64,000 nt of DNA, from positions 483,433 to 547,432 of the forward strand of contig JAPFBL010000241.1 of assembly GCA_026182355.1 (NCBI GenBank). The letters run 5' to 3'. Source of the stretch: Hermatobates lingyangjiaoensis. Lineage: Eukaryota; Arthropoda; Insecta; Hemiptera; Hermatobatidae. Under the pieces are notes generated by a model. The model was given only the letters and a program-made list of their open reading frames with translations. It was not told where the DNA came from and made no database searches. A program made the position numbers and the translations under genes. Below, one piece after another: positions 14,701 through 29,800 of this stretch. Position 1 is the stretch's first letter, and each line of letters opens with the position of its first letter.

Positions 14701-17700
14701 TAATGCCATCTTCTAGAGTTAATAATTTATTTACATTAAATAAATTAAAAAAGTAATAACTAAATTTATCTAAAAGTAGGTTAATAAATCAGGAATAGCT
14801 AGTTAAACAAAATCAAAGAAGAAAACTTGAAAAAGAAAAAAAAGTTCATTTTTTTCTTTTCAAACTTATCTCAAAAGGCCTTATCAATCCTCCATTTATT
14901 TTATTATTGTTTTTAATATTTTTGTTGAAATTATAAGTTTTTTTTTGTAATAGGTTAAAGATATTTTTTCACTATTAAGTTTTGTTTAAATTAAAAATTA
15001 AGTTGCAAAAGAAAAAAATAAAAATAAAATTGAATTACCTTAGTAGAATCTCTTGGCAAAGAACTGTGTTGACTAATATCCGATCTGTTCATGAGTTGAC
15101 CCATTAAGCCTTGCTGTAATAAATTAAATTAATCATGAAAAGACGTTATCCAGTTATCAGTTTGAAGATACAAAGATATCAATAAAAAAAAAAGGAACAA
15201 TTTCACTCATTTATTTGGTTTTAATAAGAATTAAACGAATTTTTAATTAATAGACTATAACAGGGGTGCTCATACTTTTTCAGTACGCGAGCTACTTATT
15301 AAAATGACTAAGTCAAAATGATCTACCGACCCATAAAAAGCTTATATTATTTTAAAATGTATTGAAAATTCTTACTTTGCATTTCTAGATGAGCCAATAT
15401 TGCAGGCATTCTACCACTATTAAATTAAATTAAATAAATCTATTTACGTTTTTTTTCTACTGTTCGTTTTTCTCCGTTGTAAGTAAGTCTAAGGAAGTCT
15501 TAGACTTCCTTAGACTTACTTACTTACTATACTTACTTACTTACTTACTTACTATACTTACTTACTTACTATAATTACTTAGACTTGTCAACTACAGTAT
15601 TTTTACAGAGCATTGTAAAAGAAAGTAGTCGTATTCGATGCTTGGATACGCGAGATTATTTGCTATGCCCATCTCTACCCTGTACATCAGTCAAATGATG
15701 GAATGGATGACAGGCTGACTGTCACTTTTTTGTAGTTACTAAGTGCACAATGAACAGGCAACTTTTTTTTTTCTTCAAAGTTGTATGTGATCTACCACTA
15801 TTGGCCTCGCGATCGACATATTGAACACCTCTGGGCTATAAGAATTAAATTTACTTAAAACATTATATCAGAAAAGATTAATAAAATAATTTATATTATC
15901 AAAAAAATTTAAATTTTAAAAAATTGACATAAATTGCAATACTATTAGTAAAAACACAAATATGTTAATATTAACTGTAGAATTTTTACGAGTAATATTT
16001 TATGTATACATTGAAATGTTTCATTAAATTGCTTGCCTACATACGTATTTTAATCCCTTCATATTTTCTAGTTACTTTCTCTAACCTTCTTATTAACGAT
16101 TTCCACTGGCAGGGAAGAGGATAAATAAGCCCTCCATATGATTTGCTATTTCATCCACTATTTATTTTTTTACTTATAGATACACTATAATTACACTACA
16201 CTATTGGAAAAAAGTAAGAACAGACTTGTTTCGGTTATTCAACAACAATTCTCAATGTAAAATCTATAACCAATAGGCAAGCAATTTAAGGAAACATGTT
16301 TGAAAGAAGACCTGCTCCCCAAATATACATTGAAACGTGGATACATTTCAAATTATTATTTTCATTATTGTAGAAAATTATTATAGGTAAATACCATTTT
16401 TTTTATTGAATATTTATTATATTGTGCATTTATTGTTAAAAAGAAATCACAGAAAAAAAAATTGCTGTAGTTTTCTCAGGTTAAGTATTCTGAATAACTT
16501 TTTTTATTATTATTATGTAAAACTAAAATAGATAATAAATAATTTAGACGATGTAGACAATGTTTTAAGTAAATCAGACTACTTTAAAGAAAACTATCCT
16601 GTAGTGAACTTTGTGAAGGCAAACTTCTTTTTATCAAGGGGCAAAACTGTTGTTCTATTTAATATACAAATACATGTTTTACCATCTTTTGGTAAAACAT
16701 TGATGTATATCGGTAAATATACAAATCTTTTCAATATAGTATTTCTTGTAGCATGTAATTTGATTTTATTAATATTTCAATTTTTAAATTAAAATAAATT
16801 ATCACACAATTTCAGTAGATTTTGACTCCTACACTTAGTATAATAGATATATGAATAAACAAGAAAGAACAGTTTCAATTTTATTAATTTATTTGGTTTT
16901 GAATAGTAAGAATAAAACGATTTTTTTAAATTCTACTAGTTAACAATGTATACAACTTGTTTAGTAATTATTCAAAAATAGTTTTAAACAAAGAAAACAA
17001 CAGCAATGATATTTTAATTAAGTTGGGTAATACTTGCATTGGAAGAGACGTCTTGAAGTTGTTGTGCCAAATTATTTTCCTAAAAAAAAACATTAAACTT
17101 TTTTATGAAAAATAAAAAATTATTTTTTCAATATTATTATATAAAATACAATTGATTATGATATATAATTAATAACAAATTTAAAATAATAATAATAATA
17201 AAATATTATTATTGTAGGGTAAAAATCTAATGAAATGGTCTCTACATATAAAAATTTAATGATGTAAACAACGCGTTTCGAACACCTAGTGTTCTTCCTC
17301 AGGCATTAACTAAAAAATTTAGTGAATGCCTGAGGAAGAACACTACGTGTTCGAAACGCGTTGTTTATATCATTAAATTTTTATATGTGGAGACCATTTC
17401 ATTAGATTTTTACCCTACAATGAGTAAATACCACATAATAACTGATTGCACTACATTAGAAAATATTATTAATTCGTATTAATAAAATAATGGTACATTT
17501 ATATAATTTTTATTAAATAATACAAATTTAAGTTTACCTTGATTTCACCCAAGGTACATGTCAATTCATTGATTGCATCATCTAATTCTGATAGCTTAGC
17601 AGATACAATCTTTCTTGATTCCAGAAACAAATGATCATCACAGACATTTTCTTGTTCCTTAAAAATTTGAAAATGATATTTTATATCTTCATTATTTTTT

Positions 17701-20524
17701 TTTTCGGATAAACAATTGTAAAAAATTACTCTAATTATTGAGTTGACATAAAAAGATTTCACTTATAAAATAAGACAATAATACAACTTCATTGTGTTTA
17801 TCTTCTAAATAGCGAAATGTTAAAGTGTTAAGTTAAGTTAAGTTAAAGTTAAGTTAAAGTTAAGTTAAAGTTAAGTTAAAGTTAAGTTTAAGTTAAAGTT
17901 AAGTTAAAGTTAAGTTAAAGTTAAGTTAAAGTCAAGTTAAAGTTAAGTTAAAGTTAAGTTAAAGTTAAGTTAAGTTAAAGTTAAGTTAAAATTTTAAAGT
18001 CGAATAATATCAATGAACTGTGACTTTCATATAGAAGGGTGCACAGTTTTGAGAATCTCACAATTTATTACTTGATTCATAATGTGCTTGATCACTGATT
18101 GTTATTTCAGGTATTTATTATGAAATCTTGTTATTTATAACATAACATAAAAAGATTTCACATAAACACAACACGTGAAATAACAATCAATGATCAAACC
18201 AATGATAGTCACCCATTTTATAGTCACCGTTTTCCCATTTCTTATTGTGGTTTGATCATTGATAACATAACATATAAAAAAAACATATAATATTTGTTTA
18301 AAAACAAGATAATTGTTATATAAATTTTAATAAAATACATACATGACTTCTTAATTCGGAAACAGTTTTGTTAAGCGCTGCCATCATTTCCTTTATAACC
18401 TTGCAGTCGATGGCTTGGAAAACGCTTGGATCCTGTTCACCAATATTTACTATTATTACATTAATCAAATTTACACAATACATACAATAAATCAGTATTT
18501 TTTTTTTTTTCAAACACAAACCTTATAACCTTGATATATTTCCCTTGTAGGATCTACTTGGTGTAACATTTTACAAAGATTTTGTCCTAAAGTGTTAAAA
18601 TTTGCTCTAATTGAATGTATCTGCAAAAAAAAAAAACAAACAAAAATTGACTTATAATTTGTTTTGTCATATTTTCTTATCATTTTTATTGTAAAATAAT
18701 TTAAATTTTTACCTTGTTCTCTCGATCTTTGATTTGAACCACTGCTAAATCTAGTTCTTTTTTCAATTCATCGCATACATCCTGAACTATGGAGCATTTG
18801 TCTTCTAAAACGCTTATTTCACCAAAACCCGTATCATAGTTATTCTGTGGCTAAAAAAATAGAAAAAAAAGACTTATTAAAACAATTTTATTTTTTAATC
18901 ATTTATTTTATCATCTGTTAATGATTATAGAGGAAATACATGTGTATCTTAGTATAGAATCAACGTCCAAACTATAGTTTTACAAGATAATGGCAAAAGT
19001 TTGAGTTGGTATTATAAGAAGTAAGTTCATGGGATTTGTAAATTTTAGGATTTTTTAAATAGGTAATAGATTAGTAAAAAGCTGGAATGTAATAATTTAG
19101 AATGAGCAGTAAACAAAAGTTACTTAAATTAGACTATAAAAAAACTCATAAAATATATCCGCGACAGTGGCGAAGAAACTATTTTTGCGAAGAACTGAGG
19201 AAAAAAGAAAACTAAGATCTTTCAATCGTAACAAGCGGTCTTCGTCAGAGTCAAAAACCCAACTAAAACACTAGATGCAGAAAACATCTGGTGAGGGGTT
19301 GAGAAGAGTGGGTTTTGACTCGGACCGTTTGTTATAGTTGAAAGATCTTAATCTTTCCTCCTTTCTTATTGTGGTTTGGAGGTTGATTGTTATTTCATAT
19401 GTTTATTTGTGAAATCGTTGTTATCTTAGTATAGGTGATTTGCCTTCTAGTTTTATCTAAGATCTTACTATTTGAGGAGTGCTGTGATACGGTCTGGCCA
19501 TTGGGCTATTCTTGGTGGTTCCCATTTTAACACCTTTCTTAGCCATCTGTAATATTCACCATATTATATTTATAAAAAAAACTCCAGTTTTGTTAATAAA
19601 AAATATTTTTTGCATTAAACAGTTAAATACAAAAAAAAAATAGTAGAATTAGTATGTTTGTATTTAACTAATCCTTTTAAATAAACAATTGTATCCATGA
19701 TTGAAGCCTTGAAAATACCTATTACAGATAGCTACCTTCTGTAGCTCTTTATAGTGGTAAACCTTCATTATAAAACCATGATACACAATTATATATCTAA
19801 CATAATGTAACGTTGTCAGAAGAGAAACTATTTTGATTAATAAAATACAAACATTAGACGGCATAACGATGCCTTTGGTATTAATTATAAATCAATGAAA
19901 AACGTTCAAATGTAAACTAAAAAATGACACCATCATCACATGATTAACGAGTATGTATACAAAATAAAAGTTTATCAGGACTCGGTCAGTTCTTCAGGTT
20001 TAAATTAAACTCTCATTTTCAACGTTTCTGTTTTTATTTAAAACCTTTTTCATAGGCAGAATTATACATTTTGAAACAGAAAAACTAAGTATTACATTAG
20101 AGATTACACTGTGTCTTGTGTTCATTCAAACTAGACAGTTGTTGGAAGTCCGCAAAGTGTTGTTTTTTTCTAAAATAATCTCTAATATACTAACACTTAG
20201 TTTTTCTGTTTCAAAATTTATCTGCCTTCTGAAAATGTTTTAAATAAAAACCGAAGCGTTGGCAATGAGAGTTTACTTTGACCTGAGGGACTGACCGAGT
20301 CCTGATAAATATGATTATGTTTCTACTTCACGGTCTATACTTTACTTTTATCAATATATTATATTCTCAAATAATTGTTCTTGGCCTCTTCTATTCTATT
20401 GTATTAGGTAGGTTTTATTTTGATGTACCCTGAAGATGATGTACAAATACATCGAAACGTTGGCCTAGGAAGGAGTTTATTTTCTTTTATATGACCTAGC
20501 CCTCAAAAACAAAACCTTCCTAAT

Positions 20525-20567
<43 letters not shown>

Positions 20568-23500
20568 TTAAGACATAGGAAAGAACATAGAAAGTCACTA
20601 CAGAACTCCCTTCGATAAGTCGACATGCGTCGTCATCATATATTATATATATTATATATATATATATATATATTTCGTTGAACGCTGACCGTATTTCGCT
20701 GATGATCATTTTCTTTCATAACATATATATATATTAATATATAAGTATAGTTAGATAAACATAAAATCAAAGCTACTCAAAGGGACTACTTCTGCCCGAT
20801 GACGACGAATGTCGAAATATCGTTGTGAGTATGTTTGTGTGTGTTTTTATCTATTTTTCTCTTTCCTATATGAACTATATATATGTATATTTATATATAT
20901 ACCTGCCATGATATACAGTAAATAGATAAACACAAAATAGAAAACACAAAACTGTCTCCAACATCATTTCGCGTCGCTATCTCTTCTCTCCTGATGATCG
21001 TTAAACCGAAAATTGGAGACTGTAAGCAAGTGTTTTCTATTTACTGTTTACTTGTAATTTACCCTGAAACGTTTATTTTCCTTTTTTGGATCGTTTTCTT
21101 ATATATTTTCTTATATATATATATATATATATATATACATACAAAATGTAAAAATAAATGATACTTCAGACAATAGGGAAGTACACTTTTATACTTTTCT
21201 GAATTAAAAACATAAAAAAAATAAAGCATCATTTTACCAAGTATAATTTACAACTAAAAATTTACACGATTATAATATAAAAAGTAATATTTTTAATGGT
21301 GTTGAAGTAATTATTATAAATAATTATAAAGTAATTTTAAATTGATTACCTCATCAACGTATTCCTCAAGGTTGTTTTTTAGGTTCATTACATCTGAGAA
21401 GGCTGACTTCAATTCATTTACTTTGCTCTTCATACATTCAACGTTTCTCTAAAAAAAAAAAATAAATAGAACAGTATGTTAATTAAATAAGAAAAATCAT
21501 TGGAAATGAATTTCATAAACTAATAAAATTGTACGAGTATAAAGAATTTTTAAAACCCTTCAGTTATTCTTTGGTTTCTTCTTTAAATTTACCAACCAAT
21601 ACCAATTTACCTACCAATTAAGTTTCTAATTCTGTTTTAATCTTAATTGGCCAACCTTAATGATAAATGACAAATGTATCTTTTATCTACTCATATTGTT
21701 ATTGTTAACAATAGTATAGGACAGGGGTGGTCAAACTTACGTAGTAAGTTTACGTAGGTTACGTAGGAGGACCACTTTCTTACTTAAGTCATTATGAATA
21801 GATTCATGCATTTCGTCATTACCACAGAGGTTCGTATTATTATTATTATTATTATTAAAACTATAACATACCGTCTTACCTCGTACACTGCTGGTGAAGC
21901 TCTCAGACCGGTTTCGGGTGTCACCCATCTTCAACAAGAAATGATCTCATTTCTCATAGTCTTGTTTTCCCATTTCTTTTTGTGGTATGGTCATTGATTG
22001 ATATTTCACGTGTTTATATGAAATCTTTTATATATATACACTTTAACACAGAGAAAAGAACACAGAAAGACACTACAGAACTCACTTCGATATTTCGACA
22101 TCCGTCGTCATCGGGAAGAAGTGCGAAGTACTCGCGTTGAGAAGCAAACTGCTACTGTGTTCTTTTCTCTGTGTTAAAGTGTTTGTTGTCCACACGGACC
22201 TTTCATTTTATTCGAAGTATATATATATATATATATAATTTGTTTGTTATTTTAACGTCACAAACGTTAGAGCTCCATAACGTCTATAACTGCAATTGGA
22301 CGTCTAAAGATCATACAGTACTATTAGTTAGCTTCAAATATTTAGTCGATTAACAAGGTTGAACTGTATTAATATTCACATTTACTCATTCTGGAATATC
22401 ACTTACTTAAAGAGTAAAAAGAAATGTAATTAGAACATAATAATATAAATAAAAATACCTCGTTTGTCATTTTTCCAAGATCTGCCAACTCCCCAATTTT
22501 GGCTTTTAGTAATTCAATTCTAAAAACTTGCTTGCGTAACTGAAATGAATAAATTGTATTGTAAAATTACTTTTGTAGATCTGCCTCTAGATTTTTTTTT
22601 TTTTTTGAACAAAAAAAACGTGAATAACTTACTTGTTCTCCCTTTTTATTTATTTTACACTTTGTAATTTTCAAGTCTTGTTTTATTGAATCTATTGCAG
22701 TTTGATATGATCTAACGGTACTGCCTATCTCACATTGCAATTTTAAAAGCTGCTCCATTTCTTTTTTCTGTTTAAAATAAAAAGAACGAATGAATGTTTA
22801 ATTAGGAAAACATAAAAAGATTCAATACACTGTAGATAATTCAAAATGTTTACCTGATTTTCCAAGTTTACATATAGAGTGTTCTGGTGTTTTTGACTCT
22901 CTGAACGTATAGTAGAAAGAGCTGTTTGTACAGTTTTAATGTTAGTTGTATATTTAGAGGATGCTGCTGGATCACAACTTTCTGCATCCTAAAATACAAA
23001 GTTAATAATTAATGAGGCAATTAAAAAAATCTTTAGTGACTTAAAATCAACTTTGCTACAAATTAAACATAATAGCAAACCTATGGGACACAATTAAGAT
23101 TTGGTTTTGTTTAAATAAAATATTTTGCTTGTACACATACTGTATGCATACAAGATCATACGTGATGATCTTGTATGCATACAGTATCTGCACATACAAT
23201 GACTGATGTGGTGACTGGTGGTTTACCTGAGGTGACAGTTGCTTTAAGTCATTCACAAGATTGAAGATTTCACACATTAAAGAGTCCGCTAATTCCTTCT
23301 TTGGACAAGAATGCTGGAAATTTCAAAAAAAAAAAAAACATAAGCATTATTTTAAAAATTACATAAAAGATTATTACTTCCTATTGCTAGATTACAATGA
23401 TTTTTTGTTTATAGTTTATCGACTTCAAAAATTCAAGCAGCCCTAAAATATGTCGATATTTAATCCTTTCAATAACAGATTATATTTTTTACTATAAACT

Positions 23501-23830
23501 GCATTCGTTGAATAGGTCAGTGCTTCTTCAACGTTTCGCCAGGGTGCATTGGTGCGCCCTGGAAGGTAGCCAGGTGTGCCTCAAGATAACTGAAGATTAC
23601 ATTTATATAACAGATTTATATTTTTAAAATTTGTTGCATCATTTTCATTTATTTTAGAAACACCAAGTACATATTTGGTTTTCAAAGACTGAGACAAGTC
23701 TATGCCTCTTGATATTTTGAACTGGAAGGTAAATTTTCTTAATCTTTAAGCATCAGTGGATAATCTTTCTCCTTTACTTCGTTAGGGGTTTAAATCATTT
23801 GTTACTGATCTCTCTCTCTCTCTCTCTCTC

Positions 23831-23872
<42 letters not shown>

Positions 23873-26800
23873 TCTTAAAAAAATATGTATTCATTTTAAA
23901 TTTTTATCATTTTCCCATTTTCAAATTTGAGGACCGAATATCTATATTAAAATCAATGCGACCCAAAAGCTTTAGTTATTTTTTACTTTCAGTAAAAACG
24001 TTTGAGAGACACTGAAATAGGTACCAATTTAAATACACTCTTCCAGTGAAATATTATATATTTCAATATAACCCTACTTCCAATAAAATATTACTTGTTT
24101 GACTATAAATTAATTCCAATGAAATATTATTAATTTGATTATATAGCAAGTCCATTTGATATATTATTTATTCGTCTCTAAACTACTACCAAATAAAATA
24201 TAATTTGACATTTAACAACTCCTGAAATGATGTTCTTTTGCTTTTCCTCTCATAAAATAAGATAAAATTTATTTGACTCTAAACTGATCCGTTTGAAATA
24301 TTACATTTTAAAGTGAATATAATTCTTACTTTCAGTCATTATCATATTTATTGATATAAGTTTTGTTTTTTTTTTCTTTTTTAAGTTTACTTATTTGTAT
24401 TACTAAATTGTGGTGATCTATATTACCTTATTATCAGTTAGTTGTTGTAGTTTTTTGATTTTTTCTTCCAAACATTGTATTTTATAATTAGCAGATTCCT
24501 GCATTGCCTGAAAAAAAGAAGAATTAAAAATAAAAAAAAAACATGGACTGCTTAGAGAATATTCGATGTTTGGCAGTGTATCTGGCAACATTTAGACAAA
24601 AATTTTTAATATTCCATTCTATTAAAAATTTGTAAATTTTATCTCAAAAAGAGTAGTTTCTAATTCGTATCAATCAATCTTAAAATATTGAATATATTAC
24701 TTTAAGACGTCTATTTTATTATATCATTGTAATTAATTCGATATTTGTTTTAAGTTTTAAATATAACGTGCTTACTGGATTCGCCTTTTTCAAATCACAC
24801 ATTAGTTCATGAAGAATTCTGTTTGCCCATGACAATTTTTCTTGTTCTACGTTCAGGAAATCAAGATAACCTCGTAGCTCTTCTGATAAGGAAATCTGAA
24901 AAAGAATAAATTCATCATTATAATAAGGCAGGGAGTGACCAAGCTCCTTGATAGTTCGAGCCATTTTGGAAAATTTGAAATGTTTCTCGAGCCCCAATTA
25001 AAGACGTATTTAAAAGGTATACAAAAAGGAATTACAAAATTTTTTTTACAGAAATTATATTTATTGAGAACCATGTGACTCGCGGGTCACAGGTTGACCA
25101 CTCCTGTAATAAGGTCATTAATATTAGAAAGAATTACAGAAATACAATTTCAACTAAAAAAGAAATAAAAAATAGGATTTTTTTTACATGAAAAATCGTT
25201 CAGTTCTATAAGATAAAAATATTCTCTAATTTACTACAATTTCTTATGGTTAAGGAAAAAACATTAAGCATTGTGATTTCAATTCTCAACTCAAAATTTA
25301 GGATAGTGACTAATTTTTTTCAGAATAGTGGATAAATGATTTTATTGTTATGATTATGGTTATGGATTATGATTTTATCTGTTAGACCAGTGCTTCTCAA
25401 ACGGTGCGCCTCAAGATTACGGAAGATTTAAATATATATAACAGATTTATATTTTAAAAATTTATATCATTTTCATTTATTTTAGAAATACCAAGTAGAT
25501 ATGTGGTCGAATCAAGTCTCAACCACTTGATATTTTGAACTGGAAGGTAATTTTTTCAATTTTTATGCGGAAATGGATAATACTTTCTCTTTTCGTTTCC
25601 TTGAGGATTTAAATCATTTGTTACTGCTCTCTCTCTCTTTCACATACACACACTTTGTCTTAAAAAAGACTGTTCCTTTTAATTAATCAAATGTTCCTAT
25701 CATTTTTCTATTTTCAAATAGAAAATTTCCTAATTTTTCAAATTTTAGGACTAAATTGTCCATATTAAAATCAGTGAAAGGTCCCAAAGCTTTAGTTATT
25801 TCATAGGTGCACTCTGAAGTAAGAATGTTTGAGAAACACCATGTTAGACTGATAAAATACTCATTTTTCATAAATATATTAGCGTTATCACTCATAGATT
25901 TTGAGCACCTGGCAATTTAAAATACATTTTCATATTTTAGAGCCTTTTTTTCTATTCATGAAATATTACAAATCGATCTACTTGTTTATTGAGTTTTCCA
26001 ATATGTAATTAAAAACAAATAACATTGTTTGTTTTCAAATCAAATTATTCTTATATCCTTTATCCATATTAAATTGTGCACATCTTTCGATGGCATGGAT
26101 TTCAGCTTGGAAGATACTAGTGTACATGTAAGGGTGGATAGTTTGGCTCATTTGTTAACTGTCATCCATTTAGTCATGAATCATCCCGATACTACTTTGA
26201 TTCTATATTTGGAATCTTAATTTTTAATTAAAAATTTGTCATTTTCAAATTTAAAATGACCAACAAAGAAGCTACATATTTTAACTTAAATTATATACAT
26301 TTAAAAAAAATAGTTTAATGTTTATGTATTTGAAATAGTAAAGTTGTTATAACTAATTGTTTTTTATTATTTATTTATGCTCATTAATTTTTAATAACCA
26401 ATCTTGACTTTGATTAAATTAAGTTTTGATATCAAATTCTCCCCAAACCTTGCTGACTACTTCTAGACCACCGCTATCTGGTTAAATATAAATGATTCTA
26501 AATAAGATGATTTTATTTATCATCTTATAAAGACTCCAAAATTGTGAATTTAAAATTAAAAAAAAAAAAGAAAAGAAAAAAAGTTTGAGTTGTTATATTT
26601 CTGTAAAGTACCCTAAGTTAATACAATTTTAATTTTGCTTTAAATGCGAAGTTTTCAGAAAATTTCTTTTATAAATATTGGGGGTCAGGCTAGCTCAGTG
26701 GTTAACGTACTCGCCTCTGAACTGATAGGACCGGGGTTTGATCCTCACCTGGCCCTCGATTTATTCACGCGGGAGGTGAATAAATCTGAGCGCGTCGTCC

Positions 26801-29800
26801 CTCGGAGAAGGACGTTAAACCGTCGGTCCCGAGCCTGTACGATGTCAGGTACTCGTTAAAGATCCCTACTCTAAATACATTTGAGTTAGGCAAACTTTAG
26901 GACTCCCACTGTAGAATCAATCTTCATTGTGTGGTATCACAAAGGGCCAAACCTAACCTAACCTAACTTTTATAAATATTGTTACTTTTCAAAGATTCAA
27001 AATAACAAAATTAATTAATTTTAAGCTAATTCCTGGACAATGTTCTTGATATATAAATATTTTTAGCAGACAATGTATTACTTACACCAGTAGAATGTAT
27101 TTTCATTGTTAGTAACAAGTCATTGATTTTTCGACTGGATTGATCAATGCTCTTTTGAAAGCTGTCAAATTTTCCTCCTAATGAATTGTCTGGAATAATG
27201 AATCTTGATATCTGAAAAGCAATAGAGATTTTCATTGATTAAAGTCTTACAATTTAAAGTCTATACTTTAATACTTAATACATAAATACTTATTATTTAA
27301 ATTAAAAAAAATATATAACTATATTATAAACGATTGGCATATTAGTAGAATAAATATATTCACAATCAAATTTTTTTTCTAGCTGAGAAAATATTTTATT
27401 AAAGTTATTGAAGAACGGTTTTGTGATTCCATTTTTTATACGTTTAAAAGTATTGATATTAAATCTAGAAAAATACAATATTATGAGAGAAAAAAAAATT
27501 AAGATTATGCAGCAACTATAAATTTAAATTATATTTTCATTGATCAAAGTAATTAAAAATTTAATGTCTTTAATGATTGATAATTGAACGATATGTTTCA
27601 AAACTACAACAGAGTGCTAAAAATGGTTTTGATTTGTAAATAAAGAAGAAAGGCATCTGAAAATATAGAAGAAACTACAACAGAGTGCTAAAAATGATTT
27701 TTATTTGGAAATAAAGAAGAAAGGCATCTGAAATATAGAATAAAGGCATTGGAAAATATAGAAGAAACTACAACAGAGTGCTAAAAATGATTTTTATTTG
27801 GAAATAAAGAAGAAAGGCATCTGAAATATAGAATAAAGGCATCTGAAAATATAGGAGAAACTACAACAGAGTGCTAAAAATGATTTTGATTTGAAAAGTA
27901 AAGAAGAAAGGCATCTGAAATATAGAATAAAGGCATCTGAAAATATAGGAGAAACTACAACAGAGTGCTAAAAATGATTTTGATTTGAAAATAAAGAAGA
28001 AAGGCATCCTGTTTAGAAAATTATGAGATATTTGACAGCATAAAATATGCATGGAAATGAAATTATTCTAAACAATCGAACCAGGAATCAAACAAAAATA
28101 AGAACAACGATGGTTTGACTTTACAAATATAAGATTTGAGCTTATTCCTGCTCCTTTACATACAAGACAAGATTTGCCTATTCTCAAACTTCTTGAGAAG
28201 TATCTTTGATTTTCTGCGTTCTTGAAGAGAATCCCAGTATTGCTTCCTGTTTTCTCTATCCTCTTTCCTAAGAAGTTCTTGTATACTGTGTTGTCTTATA
28301 TCACAATGTGGTTTTGGACCAATATGCGCTTTTTGAGCACCTTCCCTTGCAAGTTTGTCTGTTCGTACATTTTTCTCTATACCTGTATGTTCTGACACCC
28401 AGTAGAGAGAGAGATTCTGTCCCTCAAACCCAGGAGTTTGAGTTTATTTTTGGTTCAAGACCATATTCAATCTGATAAGATTTGAGCTCAATGCTTTGAC
28501 TATCAGACATTATTGCTATATGACTGTTCTTATATCCTTTATCCTAAACCCCCCCCTACTGAAAATAACTAAACTTCAAAGTGTAAAACAACGAAACACA
28601 TATTGGTGGTTAGAGGTGGTTCTTGAGAGTAATCTAAAGTGGCTAAAGGGCAGCACGTTAAACTGGTCGGCCTGATTTGATTTTTTGGTGGTTATATGGC
28701 CGAAAGGCTTAGGAACACATATAAAGTCGAAACAGGTTAGAGGTGGTTACCTCGGGCACTTTGGAGTAATCTAAAGTGGCTAAAGGGCAGCACGTTAAAC
28801 TAGTCGGCCTGATTTTAATTTTTGGTGGTTTTATGGCCGAAAGGCTTAGGAACACATATAAAGTCAAAACAGGTTAGAGGTGGTTACCTCGGGCACTTTG
28901 GGGTAATCTAAAGTGGCTAAAGGGCAGCACGTTAAACTAGTCGGCCTGATTTTAATTTTTGGTGGTTTTATGGCCGAAAGGCTTAGGAACACATATAAAG
29001 TCAAAACAGGTTAGAGGTGGTTACCTCGGGCACTTTGGGGTAATCTAAAGTGGCTAAAGAGCATCACGTTAAACTGGTCGGCCTGATTTGATTTTTTGGT
29101 TATTATATTGCCGAAAGGCTTAGGAACACATATAAAGTCAAAACAGGTTAGAGGTGGTTAGAGAGTTAGAGTTATTGGTGGTTTTAATAACTCATAACCT
29201 GATTACAGCTTTTGTCAGAGGTGGTTAGAGATGGTTAGAGAGTTAGAGTTATTGGTGGTTTTAACAACTCATAACCTGATTACAGCTTTTGTTAGAGGTG
29301 GTTAGAGAGTTAGAGTTATTGGTGGTTTTAACAATTCATAACCTGATTACAGCTTTTGTCAGAGGTGGTTAGAGAGTTAGAGTTATTGGTGGTTTTAACA
29401 ATTCATAACCTGATTACAGCTTTTGTCAGACATATCCAAGTCTCTTTCATCAACAGTCTTCCTGAGAATATAGATCTCCTCCTTGGCATCCTTCAGTAAA
29501 CACTCCAACTCTTGAATTTTAGTTGTAAGGAGAGACATCTGAAAGTCCCAAGTAACAATTAGTTTATATTAAGAAAAGAAAAATATATTTTACACATTAA
29601 AACTAGTTGTTTTAATCGGTTTGAAAGTTTATTATATATGTTTTGAGTAGCCAGTTAATTTTAATTTAACCATTTTTTCTGTTTATGATTTTAATTTTAC
29701 ATATTCGTTTTGAAAAATCTTTGGTTTTCTTTGATGATGACTGTATATGTATACGACTACTGTAATAAGATGAATAAGTCTGATGATAATAAGTAATAAG

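Noticed and set aside
26697..26760. A functional tRNA gene
   Set aside because: A and B boxes are present, but the sequence continues into a conserved SINE body with TSDs and does not form a complete cloverleaf.
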